Shown piece by piece: positions 18,224 through 27,413 of a stretch of 39,249 nucleotides of DNA; position 1 is the first letter of the stretch; every line of letters begins with the position of its first letter. The translations under genes and the position numbers were made by a program. Source of the DNA: an uncultured Bacteroides sp. (GTDB taxonomy: Bacteria; Bacteroidota; Bacteroidia; Bacteroidales; Bacteroidaceae); assembly GCF_947632445.1 (NCBI RefSeq), contig NZ_CANRPM010000024.1:1-39249 (forward strand), written 5' to 3'. A model generated the notes under the pieces. It ran no database searches. It saw nothing but the letters and a program-made list of their open reading frames with translations, and was not told the origin of the DNA.

Positions 18224-18426
18224 TTTCTTTCACGTTTGTCTGTGATTAAATCTTTTAAATCAACTTGTAGGATTACCGCTATTTGCTGCAATATATCCAA
18301 ATTGGGCTGAATCCTGTTGCAGGCATAGGCATTCACCATACTGAAACTCTTGCCGAGTTGCTTTGCCAGCCAAGTCTGAGAAATACCTTTCTCAGCCAGG
18401 ACTGCCTTAATCCTATTCAATTCCAT
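18220..18426 (-). CDS. XRE-family helix-turn-helix regulator, first gene of the hsd operon
   Basis: A 68-aa Cro/C1-type DNA-binding protein: ISQTWLAKQLGKSFSMVNAYACNR forms the helix-turn-helix, and DILQQIAVILQVDLKDLI is the following helix pair. Its gene overlaps hsdM by 4 bp and has a -7 box 23 bp upstream. It plausibly acts as a control protein that times expression of the restriction-modification operon; no operator repeat was identified with certainty. Confidence 0.88.
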   Translation of the reverse strand: MELNRIKAVLAEKGISQTWLAKQLGKSFSMVNAYACNRIQPNLDILQQIAVILQVDLKDLITDKRERK

Positions 18427-18448
18427 ACTATAAACCGATTTTATACTG

Positions 18449-18456
18449 CAAATATA
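18449..18456 (-). promoter_or_regulatory. -7 promoter element of the hsd operon
   Basis: TATATTTG on the minus strand matches TAnnTTTG and lies 23 bp upstream of the XRE start codon. Confidence 0.65.
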
Positions 18457-18934
18457 GTGAATTATATTCGATAATCAGGATTGTTTTGCTAACTTTGTCA
18501 CAATAATAATTGTGATATACAGCAATGACATTAATTACAGTTTGGATAGGTGTAGATTGTAAAACAGCCCAAAAACTACCATCAGGGTATAATAGAATGT
18601 GATATCACATCCTCTTTAGTTTTTGCAGAGTTGCAGTATCGTCCTCCAAAAGTTATTTTATTTAGCATCTTTTGGAGCGTCTTCAGTAAGAGTTAAGAAT
18701 CCGACAAGAAACGCCATTATCACTGCGATTTAACCCTGTCAAATCTTCAAGCTGCATCTTGCCTGTAACGAGAAGGGTGAGTACACGCCGCTGTTCGTTG
18801 AGCTTTATCGGGGTCTTCCTATTTGGAGAAACGTTTGCGCAAGTCACAGCTCTCCTTCTGTCGCTGTCAACATCACGCATCAAACTAACAATGTTTCACC
18901 ATGTTCTGCCCCGAAGAAGCCGGCAGGCGCACGC

Positions 18935-19049
18935 CGCCGACGTGCTTTCATGCCTGCTGACGCTACACTTCCTGACACCCCGACAAAGCACTGCATGGCA
19001 CCCTGACGAAGTGCTTCGTTACACCCTCATGAAGCACGGCATGGGAACC
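18935..19049 (+). repeat. Degenerate 23-bp tandem repeat array, five units
   Basis: Units at 18935, 18958, 18981, 19004 and 19027 are each 23 bp. The clearest has the near-palindromic core gacgaagtgcttcgt, and most end in a pyrimidine-rich accc-type tail. Identity between units is moderate. A second array with the same period and related units lies at 31170-31284 on the opposite strand. There are no spacers, so this is not a CRISPR array. Confidence 0.7.
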
Positions 19050-19429
19050 CGTGAAAAGACGGTTCGGTTCTCCCCGAAACATCTATGTTTTCCTTCAGAA
19101 AATACGACCTTTTGCATCCTGACTATGGACACGCTTCCGCTGAAGCAGGCGGAAGGCGGGCAAAGCGACAAGAAAAAAGGTTTCCCGTTTTCCGCCTTCA
19201 CGGTTTCACGGGCTTGCAAACGCCTGTCAACGAGCGAGATAGTGTGAAAGATGGGGTGAAAGCGTGAAAGTTCTTTCACGGAGAATGAAAGAACCGCAGA
19301 ACATTTGCGTGCGATGCCCGAACGACCTGTTTCTTGCTTTCACCGCAACCCGCTTACAATCAGACCGTTCCGGTGAAACTTCACCGAGACACATTCCCCG
19401 TTTCCGGTGAAAGATATAAAAGACGCTAA

Positions 19430-19549
19430 AGAAAGCCCCAGACGCCCCGGCCCGACAAGCGCATCTTCAGCCTGAACGGGCGGAACGAGGTGACGGAATG
19501 GATAAAGCAGGAAGAGGCTGAACCGGAGGCGGATACGTTGAAAGATTAA
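19430..19549 (+). pseudogene. Possible C-terminal relic of an unidentified gene
   Basis: After an in-frame stop, a 39-codon open stretch encodes RPDKRIFSLNGRNEVTEW followed by an acidic tail and TAA at 19547-19549. It has no start codon. The codon use and composition look protein-like, which is why I list it, but I cannot name a family. Confidence 0.25.
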
Positions 19550-19639
19550 GACAATATTCTTGCAGTATCCGTTTAAAAACCATTGGATAAATTATCATCG
19601 GCTTCATTTAACCCTGCCAATATTTTGAAATCATTCATA

Positions 19640-20905
19640 TTATTCCGCAGCTTTGAAATTATAGACCGGTTTTATCACATTTACAATGTTCACAGTATCA
19701 TGGATATTCCCGATTATTTCATCCTTTGGCTTGTACACCATAGGAGATTCATCTTTAGTATCTTCCGACAAACATTCACTGTAGATGCCCTGCATGGAGG
19801 CACGGTAGTCATCCATAGAGATGGCCTTAAAGGCTTGACTCCTGCTCATAATGCGTCCAGCACCGTGTGGGGCTGAACAGTTCCACTCCGCATTACCCTT
19901 ACCAATGCAGATAAGCGATCCGTCACGCATGTTCAGCGGGATGATGCACTTTTGCCCTTCATAAGCGGCTATCGCTCCCTTACGGATGATGTTGTCATCG
20001 CCTATATAGTTGTGTACGCTCTCAAATGCCAAATCATTTTGCTTCAATTCGACATAGGCTTGGCAGATGAAGTAATCCATGATAAGGTTGACAATCAGAC
20101 TGCGGTTCATCTTGGCCCAACGCTGGCAAAGACGCATATCGTGCATATAGTCATCACGATAAACACCTTCCAGATAGGATAGATCGGGCGGTATGGTCGA
20201 CTTGCGCATCTTGAATGAATTGTGCAATTCCCGTATGGCATCCTGCAATTCGTCCTTACGTCCCGCCGCTTTGTATTCAGCAATCCTGCGATTTTGTTCT
20301 TCCATCAATTCCGCCCAACCCGACTGACATTTTACAGCCAATTTCTGATATATCTGTGCTACCTGCTTCCCTAAATTACGGCTTCCGGTGTGAACAACCA
20401 AATAGGTCATACCACATTCATCTTTGTCCAGTTCGATAAAATGGTTACCTCCGCCCAGCGAGCCGATGGAGGCGTTTAAGCGTTTTGTTTCCTTCAGTTC
20501 ACGGTAGCAGCGCAACTGCTTGATAATATCCTTAGCTTCGCGATATATATCCATATACTTTTGCGGGAGCGGCGCATAATGGCTGTCCCGGTAATTGCGG
20601 CCGGACGGTATGTGGTGAAGAATAAACTCATTGAGAGCATGGTAATCTATGTCTCCCACACAGACAAACGGCTGCACCAAGATGCCACAACCTATGTCCA
20701 CGCCCACAATATTGGGTATCACCTTGTCACCTAAATCTCCCGTAAAACCGATGACACAGCCTGCTCCGGCATGTACGTCGGGCATAATGCGTATTTTACA
20801 CTTGCTGAACACATTGATGGACAGCAACTCCTTGATTTGCTCGCGGGCACAGTCCTCGATGTTGTCCGTGTAGATTTTTACGTTATAGTTTTCTACGATT
20901 TTCAT
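19640..20905 (-). CDS. rtcB: RNA-splicing ligase RtcB (3'-phosphate/5'-hydroxyl RNA ligase)
   Basis: A 421-aa RtcB that joins 2',3'-cyclic-phosphate or 3'-phosphate RNA ends to 5'-OH ends, using GTP and Mn2+. Motifs are complete: PDVHAGAGCVIGF (42-54), GVDIGCGIL with metal ligands D70 and C73, GGGNHFIEL (H155), VVHTGSRNLGKQV (H172), H298, and CSAPHGAGR with H347, the expected guanylylated His. In bacteria RtcB repairs RNA cut by ribotoxins or anticodon nucleases. A small frameshifted ORF ends 6 bp upstream on the same strand. A WYL regulator and an exonuclease diverge from it, and a restriction locus lies on the other side. Confidence 0.96.
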   Translation of the reverse strand: MKIVENYNVKIYTDNIEDCAREQIKELLSINVFSKCKIRIMPDVHAGAGCVIGFTGDLGDKVIPNIVGVDIGCGILVQPFVCVGDIDYHALNEFILHHIPSGRNYRDSHYAPLPQKYMDIYREAKDIIKQLRCYRELKETKRLNASIGSLGGGNHFIELDKDECGMTYLVVHTGSRNLGKQVAQIYQKLAVKCQSGWAELMEEQNRRIAEYKAAGRKDELQDAIRELHNSFKMRKSTIPPDLSYLEGVYRDDYMHDMRLCQRWAKMNRSLIVNLIMDYFICQAYVELKQNDLAFESVHNYIGDDNIIRKGAIAAYEGQKCIIPLNMRDGSLICIGKGNAEWNCSAPHGAGRIMSRSQAFKAISMDDYRASMQGIYSECLSEDTKDESPMVYKPKDEIIGNIHDTVNIVNVIKPVYNFKAAE

Positions 20906-20911
20906 TTTGTT

Positions 20912-21092
20912 TTATGAAAGGATTCGTATCTTCAATCGTTTCTTTTCGTCTTCAACCAACTTGCCCCACAGGTGTGAACACTGTAGAATGGATGCCGGAA
21001 TATAATCCTGATATTTTTCGACGCAGTTCTTTCCATGCATCTTCTTCCAACACTTTAGCCATAAAATCATTATTCCAATTCTTTGTTGCCAT
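20912..21092 (-). pseudogene. Frameshifted small ORF directly upstream of rtcB
   Basis: An ATG at 21092 opens MATKNWNNDFMAKVLEEDAW and runs to FTPVGQVG then stop. In the next frame the sequence continues KLVEDEKKRLKIRILS and stops at 20912, 6 bp before rtcB. Removing one G from the gggg run near 20968 joins the halves into a coherent protein of about 59 residues that is rich in charged residues. This implies a single-base insertion (mutation, sequencing error, or rarely programmed frameshifting). The family is not recognised. The spacing suggests co-transcription with rtcB. Confidence 0.55.
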
Positions 21093-21231
21093 ACTACTAT
21101 TATTAAAGGATTTAACATCAATTTTGTGCAAAGGAAAGATTGTTAAGTGCCAAAACGAAGCATAACCACAAAAATACGGAAGTAAAGTTGAAAAAATATG
21201 GGTGTGCCACGATTTTTCACAAGCGAACAAG

Positions 21232-21239
21232 TAACTTTG
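21232..21239 (+). promoter_or_regulatory. -7 promoter element of the WYL regulator gene
   Basis: TAACTTTG matches TAnnTTTG, 28 bp upstream of the ATG at 21268. The 175-bp divergent region up to 21092 is where a regulator could act on both the rtcB and the WYL transcripts. Confidence 0.65.
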
Positions 21240-21267
21240 CAGCATATCATATCAAACTATAAGCAAG

Positions 21268-22233
21268 ATGGCAGCAAATCTCTTTGGACGATATGTCTGG
21301 CTGATAGATACCCTGCGTAGGCATAAACGTCTTACTTTTCAAGAAATCAGTGAGCTTTGGCAGGAAAGCGGATTGGGCTATGGTGAGGAATTGCCTTTAC
21401 GCACGTTTCATAATCACCAGAAAGCTATCAAGGACATCTTTGACGTGTACATTGACTGTGATCGGAAAGATGGTTATAGGTATTACATAGACGAGCCGGA
21501 ACGGTTGGAAGGAAACAATCTGCAAAGTTGGCTGATAAGTTCCTATGCTACATTAAACCAAATTCAGGCGGACAACAAACTGGAAGACCGAATTATTTTC
21601 GAGGATATTCCGTCGGGACAAACATGGCTCACGCCCATCGCCGAGGCCATGCGGCGCAATCACACATTGAACATTACACATCAAGGATTTGGCAAACCGG
21701 AAGCCAGCACGTTTGAGATTGAACCATACTGCCTGAAAGTAGTGATGCGTCGTTGGTACGTAGTAGCACGCAGCCCATACTATTCAGACCGGAACAAGGA
21801 GAAAGGCATCAAGCCCGTCGATGTTTACCGGGTATATGCCCTTGACCGTATTTCAGACATTCAGGACACGGGCAAGACGTTCAAGATGAAGAAAAGTTTT
21901 GATGTAAACCGTTATTTCGAGGGCTGTTGCGGAGTAATTATGTCAGAGGAACCCATTCAGCGAATCGTGCTCTTGGCTTACGGCGGCTTTGCCGACTATC
22001 TGCGCACGCTACCACTGCACGAATCACAACGGGAGATTGAAGGAGATGACGAATCGACATTATTTGAGTATCACCTGAAACCGACTTTCGACTTCTACCA
22101 GCTTGTGCTTGCCCAAGGAGACCAGGTAGAGATACTGGAACCTGAATCTGTACGCGGCGAGATGCGCAACTTTGCACAGAATATGTTAAACTATTATACT
22201 TTGGAAAAGGAGGAGAAACCATGCAAGGACTGA
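21268..22233 (+). CDS. WYL-domain transcriptional regulator
   Basis: A 321-aa regulator. The N-terminal part (about 1-80) is a winged helix-type DNA-binding region (FQEISELWQESGLGYGEELP, RTFHNHQKAI). The WYL domain (about 125-200) shows PYCLKVVMRRWYVVARSPYY and VYALDRI, and a C-terminal WCX-like extension ends the protein. WYL proteins sense nucleic-acid or nucleotide ligands and often control defence or RNA/DNA repair genes. This one is divergent from rtcB and overlaps the next gene by 13 bp. Control of rtcB by this protein is a reasonable inference from position, not shown. Confidence 0.92.
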   Translation: MAANLFGRYVWLIDTLRRHKRLTFQEISELWQESGLGYGEELPLRTFHNHQKAIKDIFDVYIDCDRKDGYRYYIDEPERLEGNNLQSWLISSYATLNQIQADNKLEDRIIFEDIPSGQTWLTPIAEAMRRNHTLNITHQGFGKPEASTFEIEPYCLKVVMRRWYVVARSPYYSDRNKEKGIKPVDVYRVYALDRISDIQDTGKTFKMKKSFDVNRYFEGCCGVIMSEEPIQRIVLLAYGGFADYLRTLPLHESQREIEGDDESTLFEYHLKPTFDFYQLVLAQGDQVEILEPESVRGEMRNFAQNMLNYYTLEKEEKPCKD

Positions 22234-22772
22234 ACTTTATAGCCATTGATTTTGAAACAGCCACAGGCAGACGTGCCTCAATCTGCGAAGCTGGCATCTG
22301 CGTAGTACGCAATGGAGAGATTGCAGAGACCCGTTCATGGTTAGTCCGTCCACAAGGCAATATGTATAGCTATTGGAACATGCAGATACACGGCATCCAT
22401 CCAAGAGACACCATGAATTCACCCGAATTTCCCGAAGTGTGGAATGCGATATCCGAATATCTCAAAGAGATTCCCGTGCTTGTTGCCCACAATGCGGCTT
22501 TCGACATAAGTTGCATACGCCATTCATTGGAATTCTATGGCTTGGAAAAACCGGACATTACCTATTATTGTTCCCTCCGTGCGGCACGTAGGCTCTACAA
22601 CTTCGGTTGCAACAGTCTGGATTACCTTTGCGACCAATTTAAGATACCTTACGGACAGCACCACCGGGCTGGAGATGATGCCGGGATGTGCGCAAGGTTG
22701 TTTCTAAGGGAAATACAGGATGCGAGATGGTGCAAATTGGAAGAGATGGAGTTTTGTAATGGAAAATTATAA
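22221..22772 (+). CDS. DEDDh 3'-5' exonuclease (DnaQ-like)
   Basis: A 183-aa stand-alone exonuclease of the DnaQ/RNase T superfamily. ExoI is AIDFETA (D10, E12), ExoII is AHNAAFD (D95), and ExoIII is HHRAGDDA (H148, D153), so all four acidic residues and the His are present. It could trim DNA or RNA 3' ends. The start ATG lies inside the 3' end of the WYL gene behind a strong AGGAG, showing translational coupling. Its link to rtcB makes an RNA-end processing role plausible, but the substrate is not known. Confidence 0.92.
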   Translation: MQGLNFIAIDFETATGRRASICEAGICVVRNGEIAETRSWLVRPQGNMYSYWNMQIHGIHPRDTMNSPEFPEVWNAISEYLKEIPVLVAHNAAFDISCIRHSLEFYGLEKPDITYYCSLRAARRLYNFGCNSLDYLCDQFKIPYGQHHRAGDDAGMCARLFLREIQDARWCKLEEMEFCNGKL

Positions 22773-23021
22773 AAGAAATATAGTATGGAAAAGTCAGAAC
22801 AAGTCTTGACCATTACACTTTGTAGAGACGGAAGGAAAAATGGCAGCGGACGGAAAAAATAAAGGCACAGGTTTCCAACTATCGCAGTTTTTGCCTACCT
22901 TTACACTCGCGAAAGACAGTGAGAGGTGAGAGAAGAAACAAATATTGAAACTTGTTCAGATATTTTTATCCCGAATCACCTCCTGTATTATCCAAAAAAC
23001 AATAAGAAGAATAACAACGAT

Positions 23022-23957
23022 ATGGAAAACAGAAGTTTAGTAACCATCGCCGAACACAGCAAAGAGAAAATCCTCTATATGCTGGAAATGGCAAAGCTGT
23101 TTGAAGAACGCCCCAACCGTCATCTGTTGTACGGAAAGGTCGTGGCAACCTTATTTTTCGAACCCTCGACGCGCACACGCCTCAGTTTCGAGACAGCGGC
23201 CAACCGCTTGGGCGCACGCGTCATAGGCTTCAGTGATCCTAAGGCCACCAGCTCGTCGAAAGGTGAAACGCTGAAGGATACCATCAAGATGGTGAGCAAC
23301 TATGCCGACATCATCGTGATGCGTCACTACTTGGAGGGAGCCGCCCGCTACGCCAGCGAGGTAACTGACGTGCCCATCGTCAATGCCGGCGACGGAGCCA
23401 ACCAGCACCCCTCGCAAACCATGCTCGACCTCTATTCCATCTACAAGACGCAGGGTACGCTGGAGAACCTGAACATCTTCCTGGTGGGCGACCTGAAATA
23501 CGGCCGAACGGTGCACTCGCTTCTGATGGCCATGCGCCACTTCAACCCCACCTTCCACTTCATCGCCCCCGACGAACTGAAGATGCCCGAAGAGTATAAG
23601 ATATACTGCCGCGAGCACGGAATCCGCTACATGGAGCACACGGACTTCACCGAAGAAACCATCGCCGAGGCCGACATTTTGTACATGACACGCGTACAGC
23701 GCGAGCGCTTCACCGACCTGATGGAGTACGAACGCGTGAAGAATGTCTACATCCTGCGCAAAAAGATGCTGGAACATACCCGTCCCAACCTGCGCATCCT
23801 GCACCCCTTGCCCCGCGTGAACGAGATTGCCTACGACGTGGACGAAAGCCCCAAAGCCTACTACTTCCAGCAGGCCCAAAACGGCCTCTATGCTCGTGAA
23901 GCCATCCTCTGCGACGTGCTGGGCATCACACTGGACGATATTAAGAATGAAAAATGA
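23022..23957 (+). CDS. pyrB: Aspartate carbamoyltransferase catalytic subunit
   Basis: A 311-aa enzyme that makes N-carbamoyl-L-aspartate from carbamoyl phosphate and aspartate in pyrimidine synthesis. The carbamoyl-phosphate loop [12 protein letters not shown] (46-57) is intact, as are [12 protein letters not shown] and [16 protein letters not shown] use the ATG at 23022 (MENRSLV), the normal family start; the frame extends upstream through non-homologous sequence and a GTG. The regulatory-chain gene pyrI follows 57 bp downstream. Confidence 0.97.
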   Translation: MENRSLVTIAEHSKEKILYMLEMAKLFEERPNRHLLYGKVVATLFFEPSTRTRLSFETAANRLGARVIGFSDPKATSSSKGETLKDTIKMVSNYADIIVMRHYLEGAARYASEVTDVPIVNAGDGANQHPSQTMLDLYSIYKTQGTLENLNIFLVGDLKYGRTVHSLLMAMRHFNPTFHFIAPDELKMPEEYKIYCREHGIRYMEHTDFTEETIAEADILYMTRVQRERFTDLMEYERVKNVYILRKKMLEHTRPNLRILHPLPRVNEIAYDVDESPKAYYFQQAQNGLYAREAILCDVLGITLDDIKNEK

Positions 23958-24014
23958 CGAAAAGTGGAGAATGAAAAGTCCTCGATTTTCAATTATCAAT
24001 TATCCATTACCGAG

Positions 24015-24473
24015 ATGAACGACAAGAAAGAATTGCAGGTAGCCGCGCTGGAGAACGGCACCGTCATCGACCATATTCCCTCCGAAAAACTGTTTACCGT
24101 AGTGTCGCTGCTGGACCTGGAACACATGAACAACAATATCACCATCGGCTTCAACCTCAACAGCAAGAAGCTGGGCAAAAAGGGCATCATCAAGATTGCC
24201 GACAAGTTCTTCTGCGACGACGAGATAAACCGCATCGCCGTCGTTGCGCCCAACGTAAAACTGAACATCATCCGCAACTACGAGGTGGCGGAAAAGCGTG
24301 AAGTGAAGCTGCCCGACGAACTGCACGGCATCGTGAAGTGTGCCAACCCCAAGTGTATCACCAACAACGAACCTATGTCCACCCGCTTCCACGTCATCGA
24401 CAAAGAACGCTGCGTCATCAAGTGCCACTATTGCGAGAAGGAGCAGACGAGGGAAGAAATCGAGATAATCTAA
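24015..24473 (+). CDS. pyrI: Aspartate carbamoyltransferase regulatory subunit
   Basis: A 152-aa PyrI. The N-terminal allosteric domain binds nucleotides ([11 protein letters not shown], about 12-22). The C-terminal zinc domain has the four Cys ligands as CANPKC and CHYC. It assembles with PyrB into the regulated holoenzyme. The ATG at 24015 is preferred; upstream sequence in frame is the A/T-rich intergenic stretch with ttttcaattatcaattatc-type repeats common in Bacteroides. The flavin reductase gene starts 12 bp after the stop. Confidence 0.96.
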   Translation: MNDKKELQVAALENGTVIDHIPSEKLFTVVSLLDLEHMNNNITIGFNLNSKKLGKKGIIKIADKFFCDDEINRIAVVAPNVKLNIIRNYEVAEKREVKLPDELHGIVKCANPKCITNNEPMSTRFHVIDKERCVIKCHYCEKEQTREEIEII

Positions 24474-24485
24474 TTGAAAATGTAA

Positions 24486-25055
24486 ATGAAAGAAGACTGG
24501 AAACCCGGAACCCTGATTTACCCCTTGCCCGCCGTACTGGTGAGTTGCGGCAGCACGCCCGAAGAATACAACATACTCACCATAGCATGGACAGGCACCT
24601 TGTGCTCCAATCCGCCCATGTGCTACATCTCCGTCCGCCCCGAACGCCACTCCTACGACATCATTCGCCGCAACATGGAGTTCGTAATCAACCTTACCAC
24701 CAAGGACATGGCACGTGCCACCGATTGGTGTGGCGTACGATCGGGCCGCGATTATAACAAGTTCAAGGAAATGGGCCTTACACCCGGACGGTGCACCGTC
24801 GTGCGAGCCCCGCTCATCGAAGAGTCGCCTCTCTGCATCGAGTGCCGCGTCAAGGAAATCATGTCGCTGGGTTCACACGACATGTTCATCGCCGACGTGG
24901 TGAATGTACGTGCCGAAGCCAGCCATCTGAACCCTGACACGGGCAAGCTGGAGCTGGCTGAAACCAATCCGCTGGTCTATGTTCACGGCGGCTACTATGA
25001 ATTAGGCGACAAAATCGGCAAGTTCGGCTGGAGCGTTGAAAAGAAGAAAAGTTAA
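24486..25055 (+). CDS. Flavin reductase family (FMN-binding split barrel) protein
   Basis: A 189-aa protein with the flavin-reductase-like FMN-binding fold: NILTIAWTGTLCSNPPMCYI near the N-terminus, then a basic RPERHSYD and EFVINLTTKDMARATDWCG, typical of the family. It probably binds FMN and reduces a flavin or an electron acceptor. It continues the pyr transcript (12-bp gap). Substrate is unknown. Confidence 0.9.
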   Translation: MKEDWKPGTLIYPLPAVLVSCGSTPEEYNILTIAWTGTLCSNPPMCYISVRPERHSYDIIRRNMEFVINLTTKDMARATDWCGVRSGRDYNKFKEMGLTPGRCTVVRAPLIEESPLCIECRVKEIMSLGSHDMFIADVVNVRAEASHLNPDTGKLELAETNPLVYVHGGYYELGDKIGKFGWSVEKKKS

Positions 25056-25079
25056 ACAACAGACAAACGAAGGAACGAG

Positions 25080-25859
25080 ATGAAAAGAATCAGAGCTTCC
25101 CTTTTGCTTGCCTTACTGACGACTTCTACACTGGCATACGGACAACCGTCGGCCACACCCGATGCCGACGCACAGGCTGATAAGAAAAAGCAAAGAACGG
25201 AAACGTCCATCAACTTCGGAGCTAAAGGCGGATTTACCGCTTCTCTGTTCCTCGTGTCCGACCTCAGCATCAACGGAACTCAGGTAGAGCAGGTGCAGAA
25301 CAACTACAAGATAGGCTACTTTGCCTCGATGTTCATGCGTATCAATTTCGACCGCCACTTCCTGCAGCCCGAATTGTCCTACACCATCAACCGTTGCAAC
25401 ATCACCTTCGACAAACCGATGCCTATAGACAATGTACCCGAAGGCACCCTGCCCGAACAGGGAAGTATTACCTCGTCCATCCACAGTATTGAAGTCCCCG
25501 TCATCTACGGCTACAACATCATTAAGGACGGCCCCTACAGCCTGGCCGTCTTCGGTGGACCGAAGCTGCGCTATATTTGGGACAAAAAGAGTAAAGTCAC
25601 TTTCGAAAACTTCAACATGGACAACATCCGCGAAGAACTATACCCCTTCAATGCCAGCCTGACCGTAGGCGTAGCTGTCACCATTTCGCGCATCTTCTTC
25701 GACTTTCGCTACGACATCGGCCTGCACAACATCTCTAAGAAAATCACTTACGACATGCCCGACCTCCAGCCTTCGCCCGACGAAAACATCCCTGACAAAC
25801 AAATACGCTTCACTCGCAAGGACAATGTACTCAGTTTCTCGTTCGGCGTGTTTTTTTAA
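25080..25859 (+). CDS. PorT-like outer-membrane beta-barrel protein
   Basis: A 259-aa exported protein. Residues 1-21 are a signal peptide (MKRIRASLLLALLTTSTLAYG). The mature part shows alternating beta strands such as GYFASMFMRINFD, FLQPELSYTI and IFFDFRYDIGLHNISKK, and ends in the aromatic residue typical of outer-membrane barrels (VLSFSFGVFF). The pattern fits the PorT-type barrel family of Bacteroidota. It lies 24 bp after the flavin reductase gene. Its transported or bound partner is unknown. Confidence 0.85.
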   Translation: MKRIRASLLLALLTTSTLAYGQPSATPDADAQADKKKQRTETSINFGAKGGFTASLFLVSDLSINGTQVEQVQNNYKIGYFASMFMRINFDRHFLQPELSYTINRCNITFDKPMPIDNVPEGTLPEQGSITSSIHSIEVPVIYGYNIIKDGPYSLAVFGGPKLRYIWDKKSKVTFENFNMDNIREELYPFNASLTVGVAVTISRIFFDFRYDIGLHNISKKITYDMPDLQPSPDENIPDKQIRFTRKDNVLSFSFGVFF

Positions 25860-25890
25860 ACGGAATGGCGTATATATCCTTTTATTTGCT

Positions 25891-25898
25891 TATATTTG
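25891..25898 (+). promoter_or_regulatory. -7 promoter element of glyA
   Basis: TATATTTG matches TAnnTTTG, 43 bp before the glyA ATG. Confidence 0.6.
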
Positions 25899-25941
25899 TA
25901 GACCTTATAAAGAAAGAACTATTAATCTATTATAGAAACAC

Positions 25942-27222
25942 ATGAAAAGAGACGATTTAATTTTCGATATCATCGAAAAAGAACACCAACGCCAGCTCAA
26001 AGGCATTGAACTGATTGCATCAGAAAACTTCGTAAGTGACCAAGTCATGCAGGCCATGGGCTCCTGCCTCACCAACAAGTATGCCGAAGGTTACCCCGGC
26101 AAGCGCTACTACGGCGGATGCGAAGTGGTGGATCAGAGCGAACAAATCGCCATCGACCGCATCAAACGGATATTCGGAGCCGAATGGGCCAATGTACAGC
26201 CTCACTCGGGCGCACAAGCCAACGCAGCTGTCTTCTTGGCCGTACTCAACCCTGGCGACAAGTTTATGGGCCTGAACCTAGCTCACGGCGGACACCTATC
26301 GCACGGTTCGCTGGTAAATACATCGGGCATCATCTACCATCCATGCGAATACAACCTGAACAAGGAAACTGGCCGTGTGGACTACGACCAGATGGAGGAA
26401 GTGGCCCTGCGCGAACATCCGAAGATGATTATCGGCGGCGGTTCGGCCTACTCACGCGAATGGGACTACAAGCGCATGCGCGAAATAGCCGACAAGGTAG
26501 GCGCCATCCTGATGATCGACATGGCACACCCCGCCGGCCTTATCGCCGCAGGCCTGCTGGACAACCCTGTAAAGTATGCACACATCGTCACCTCGACCAC
26601 CCATAAGACCCTGCGCGGCCCCCGTGGCGGCATCATCCTCATGGGCAAAGATTTCCCCAACCCTTGGGGCAAGAAGACACCGAAGGGCGAAATCAAGATG
26701 ATGTCACAGTTGCTCGACTCGGCCGTATTCCCCGGTATTCAGGGCGGCCCGCTGGAGCATGTCATTGCTGCCAAGGCCGTTGCCTTTGGCGAAATCCTCC
26801 AACCCGAATGGAAGGAATATGCCGCACAAGTACAGAAGAACGCCGCCGTACTGGCACAGGCACTCATCGACCGAGGCTTCTCCATCGTGAGCGGCGGTAC
26901 GGACAACCATTCCATGCTTGTCGACCTTCGCACGAAATATCCCGATCTGACTGGTAAGGTAGCCGAGAAAGCCCTTGTATCGGCCGACATCACCGTCAAC
27001 AAGAACATGGTGCCTTTCGACAGCCGTTCAGCTTTCCAAACCTCAGGTATCCGTCTGGGTACACCTGCCATCACCACCCGTGGTGCCAAAGAAGACCTGA
27101 TGTTCGAGATTGCCGAAATGATTGAGACTGTGCTCTCCAACGTAGACAGCGAGGCCGTCATCGCACAGGTTCGTGCCCGTGTTAATGAGACAATGAAGAA
27201 CTACCCGATCTTCGCTTATTAA
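25942..27222 (+). CDS. glyA: Serine hydroxymethyltransferase
   Basis: A 426-aa PLP enzyme that converts serine and tetrahydrofolate into glycine and 5,10-methylene-tetrahydrofolate. IELIASENF and [15 protein letters not shown] match the family exactly, and the PLP-binding lysine is K222 in [14 protein letters not shown]. Length is normal. It has its own promoter and ends at a strong terminator, so it is a single-gene unit. Confidence 0.98.
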   Translation: MKRDDLIFDIIEKEHQRQLKGIELIASENFVSDQVMQAMGSCLTNKYAEGYPGKRYYGGCEVVDQSEQIAIDRIKRIFGAEWANVQPHSGAQANAAVFLAVLNPGDKFMGLNLAHGGHLSHGSLVNTSGIIYHPCEYNLNKETGRVDYDQMEEVALREHPKMIIGGGSAYSREWDYKRMREIADKVGAILMIDMAHPAGLIAAGLLDNPVKYAHIVTSTTHKTLRGPRGGIILMGKDFPNPWGKKTPKGEIKMMSQLLDSAVFPGIQGGPLEHVIAAKAVAFGEILQPEWKEYAAQVQKNAAVLAQALIDRGFSIVSGGTDNHSMLVDLRTKYPDLTGKVAEKALVSADITVNKNMVPFDSRSAFQTSGIRLGTPAITTRGAKEDLMFEIAEMIETVLSNVDSEAVIAQVRARVNETMKNYPIFAY

Positions 27223-27241
27223 ATTGAGAATTAAACCATAC

Positions 27242-27278
27242 AAAAAAGAGTGCATGCCGACAGGAAGCACTCTTTTTC
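27242..27278 (+). terminator. Rho-independent terminator after glyA
   Basis: An 8-bp stem (aagagtgc 27246-27253 / gcactctt 27267-27274) is followed by a T-run, 20 bp after the glyA stop. Confidence 0.88.
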
Positions 27279-27413
27279 ATATCTGAATTGAATCATTTAA
27301 CTTTCAATTTTCCCATTCCCAATTAACTCGTTCGTTCGAGTTCGATACTACCAAAACCCTTTCCATACGAGTTAACTGAAAGATTTATCGCAGGCTAAAT
27401 GATCGTTTTTCCG

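Larger units (their letters stand above)
18457..19639. other. Gene-free tract between the hsd operon and rtcB
   Basis: I see no convincing intact gene in about 1.2 kb. Open frames here cross a 23-bp repeat array, whose period is not a multiple of three. Contents: a hairpin of ctccaaaag/cttttggag (about 18638-18674), the 23-bp array (18935-19049), several gtgaaag/ctttcac inverted motifs (19240-19410), and a short C-terminal-like coding relic (19430-19549). GC content is higher than in the hsd operon in the middle part. The tract may be scar DNA left by a past mobile element. Confidence 0.6.

Noticed and set aside
18683..18883. A 66-codon minus-strand open frame near the hsd operon
   Set aside because: The basic, low-complexity translation resembles no family I know and has no RBS or neighbour context.
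18759..19247. A 162-codon plus-strand open frame
   Set aside because: It crosses the 23-bp repeat array, which is not a multiple of three, and shows no protein motif or sensible start.
23151..23999. A 282-codon minus-strand open frame
   Set aside because: It is the antisense of pyrB and is rich in Val/His/Gly as expected of an antisense frame in a GC-biased gene.
23958..24014. A small gene between pyrB and pyrI
   Set aside because: The stretch is A/T-rich spacer with repeated ttatcaatta motifs, typical of Bacteroides intergenic DNA.
24000..24650. A 216-codon minus-strand open frame
   Set aside because: It is antisense to pyrI and the flavin reductase gene.
27290..27380. A promoter/operator from the aactcg/cgagtt inverted repeats
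   Set aside because: The inverted repeats are short and the nearest -7-like box is over 40 bp away; too weak to call.
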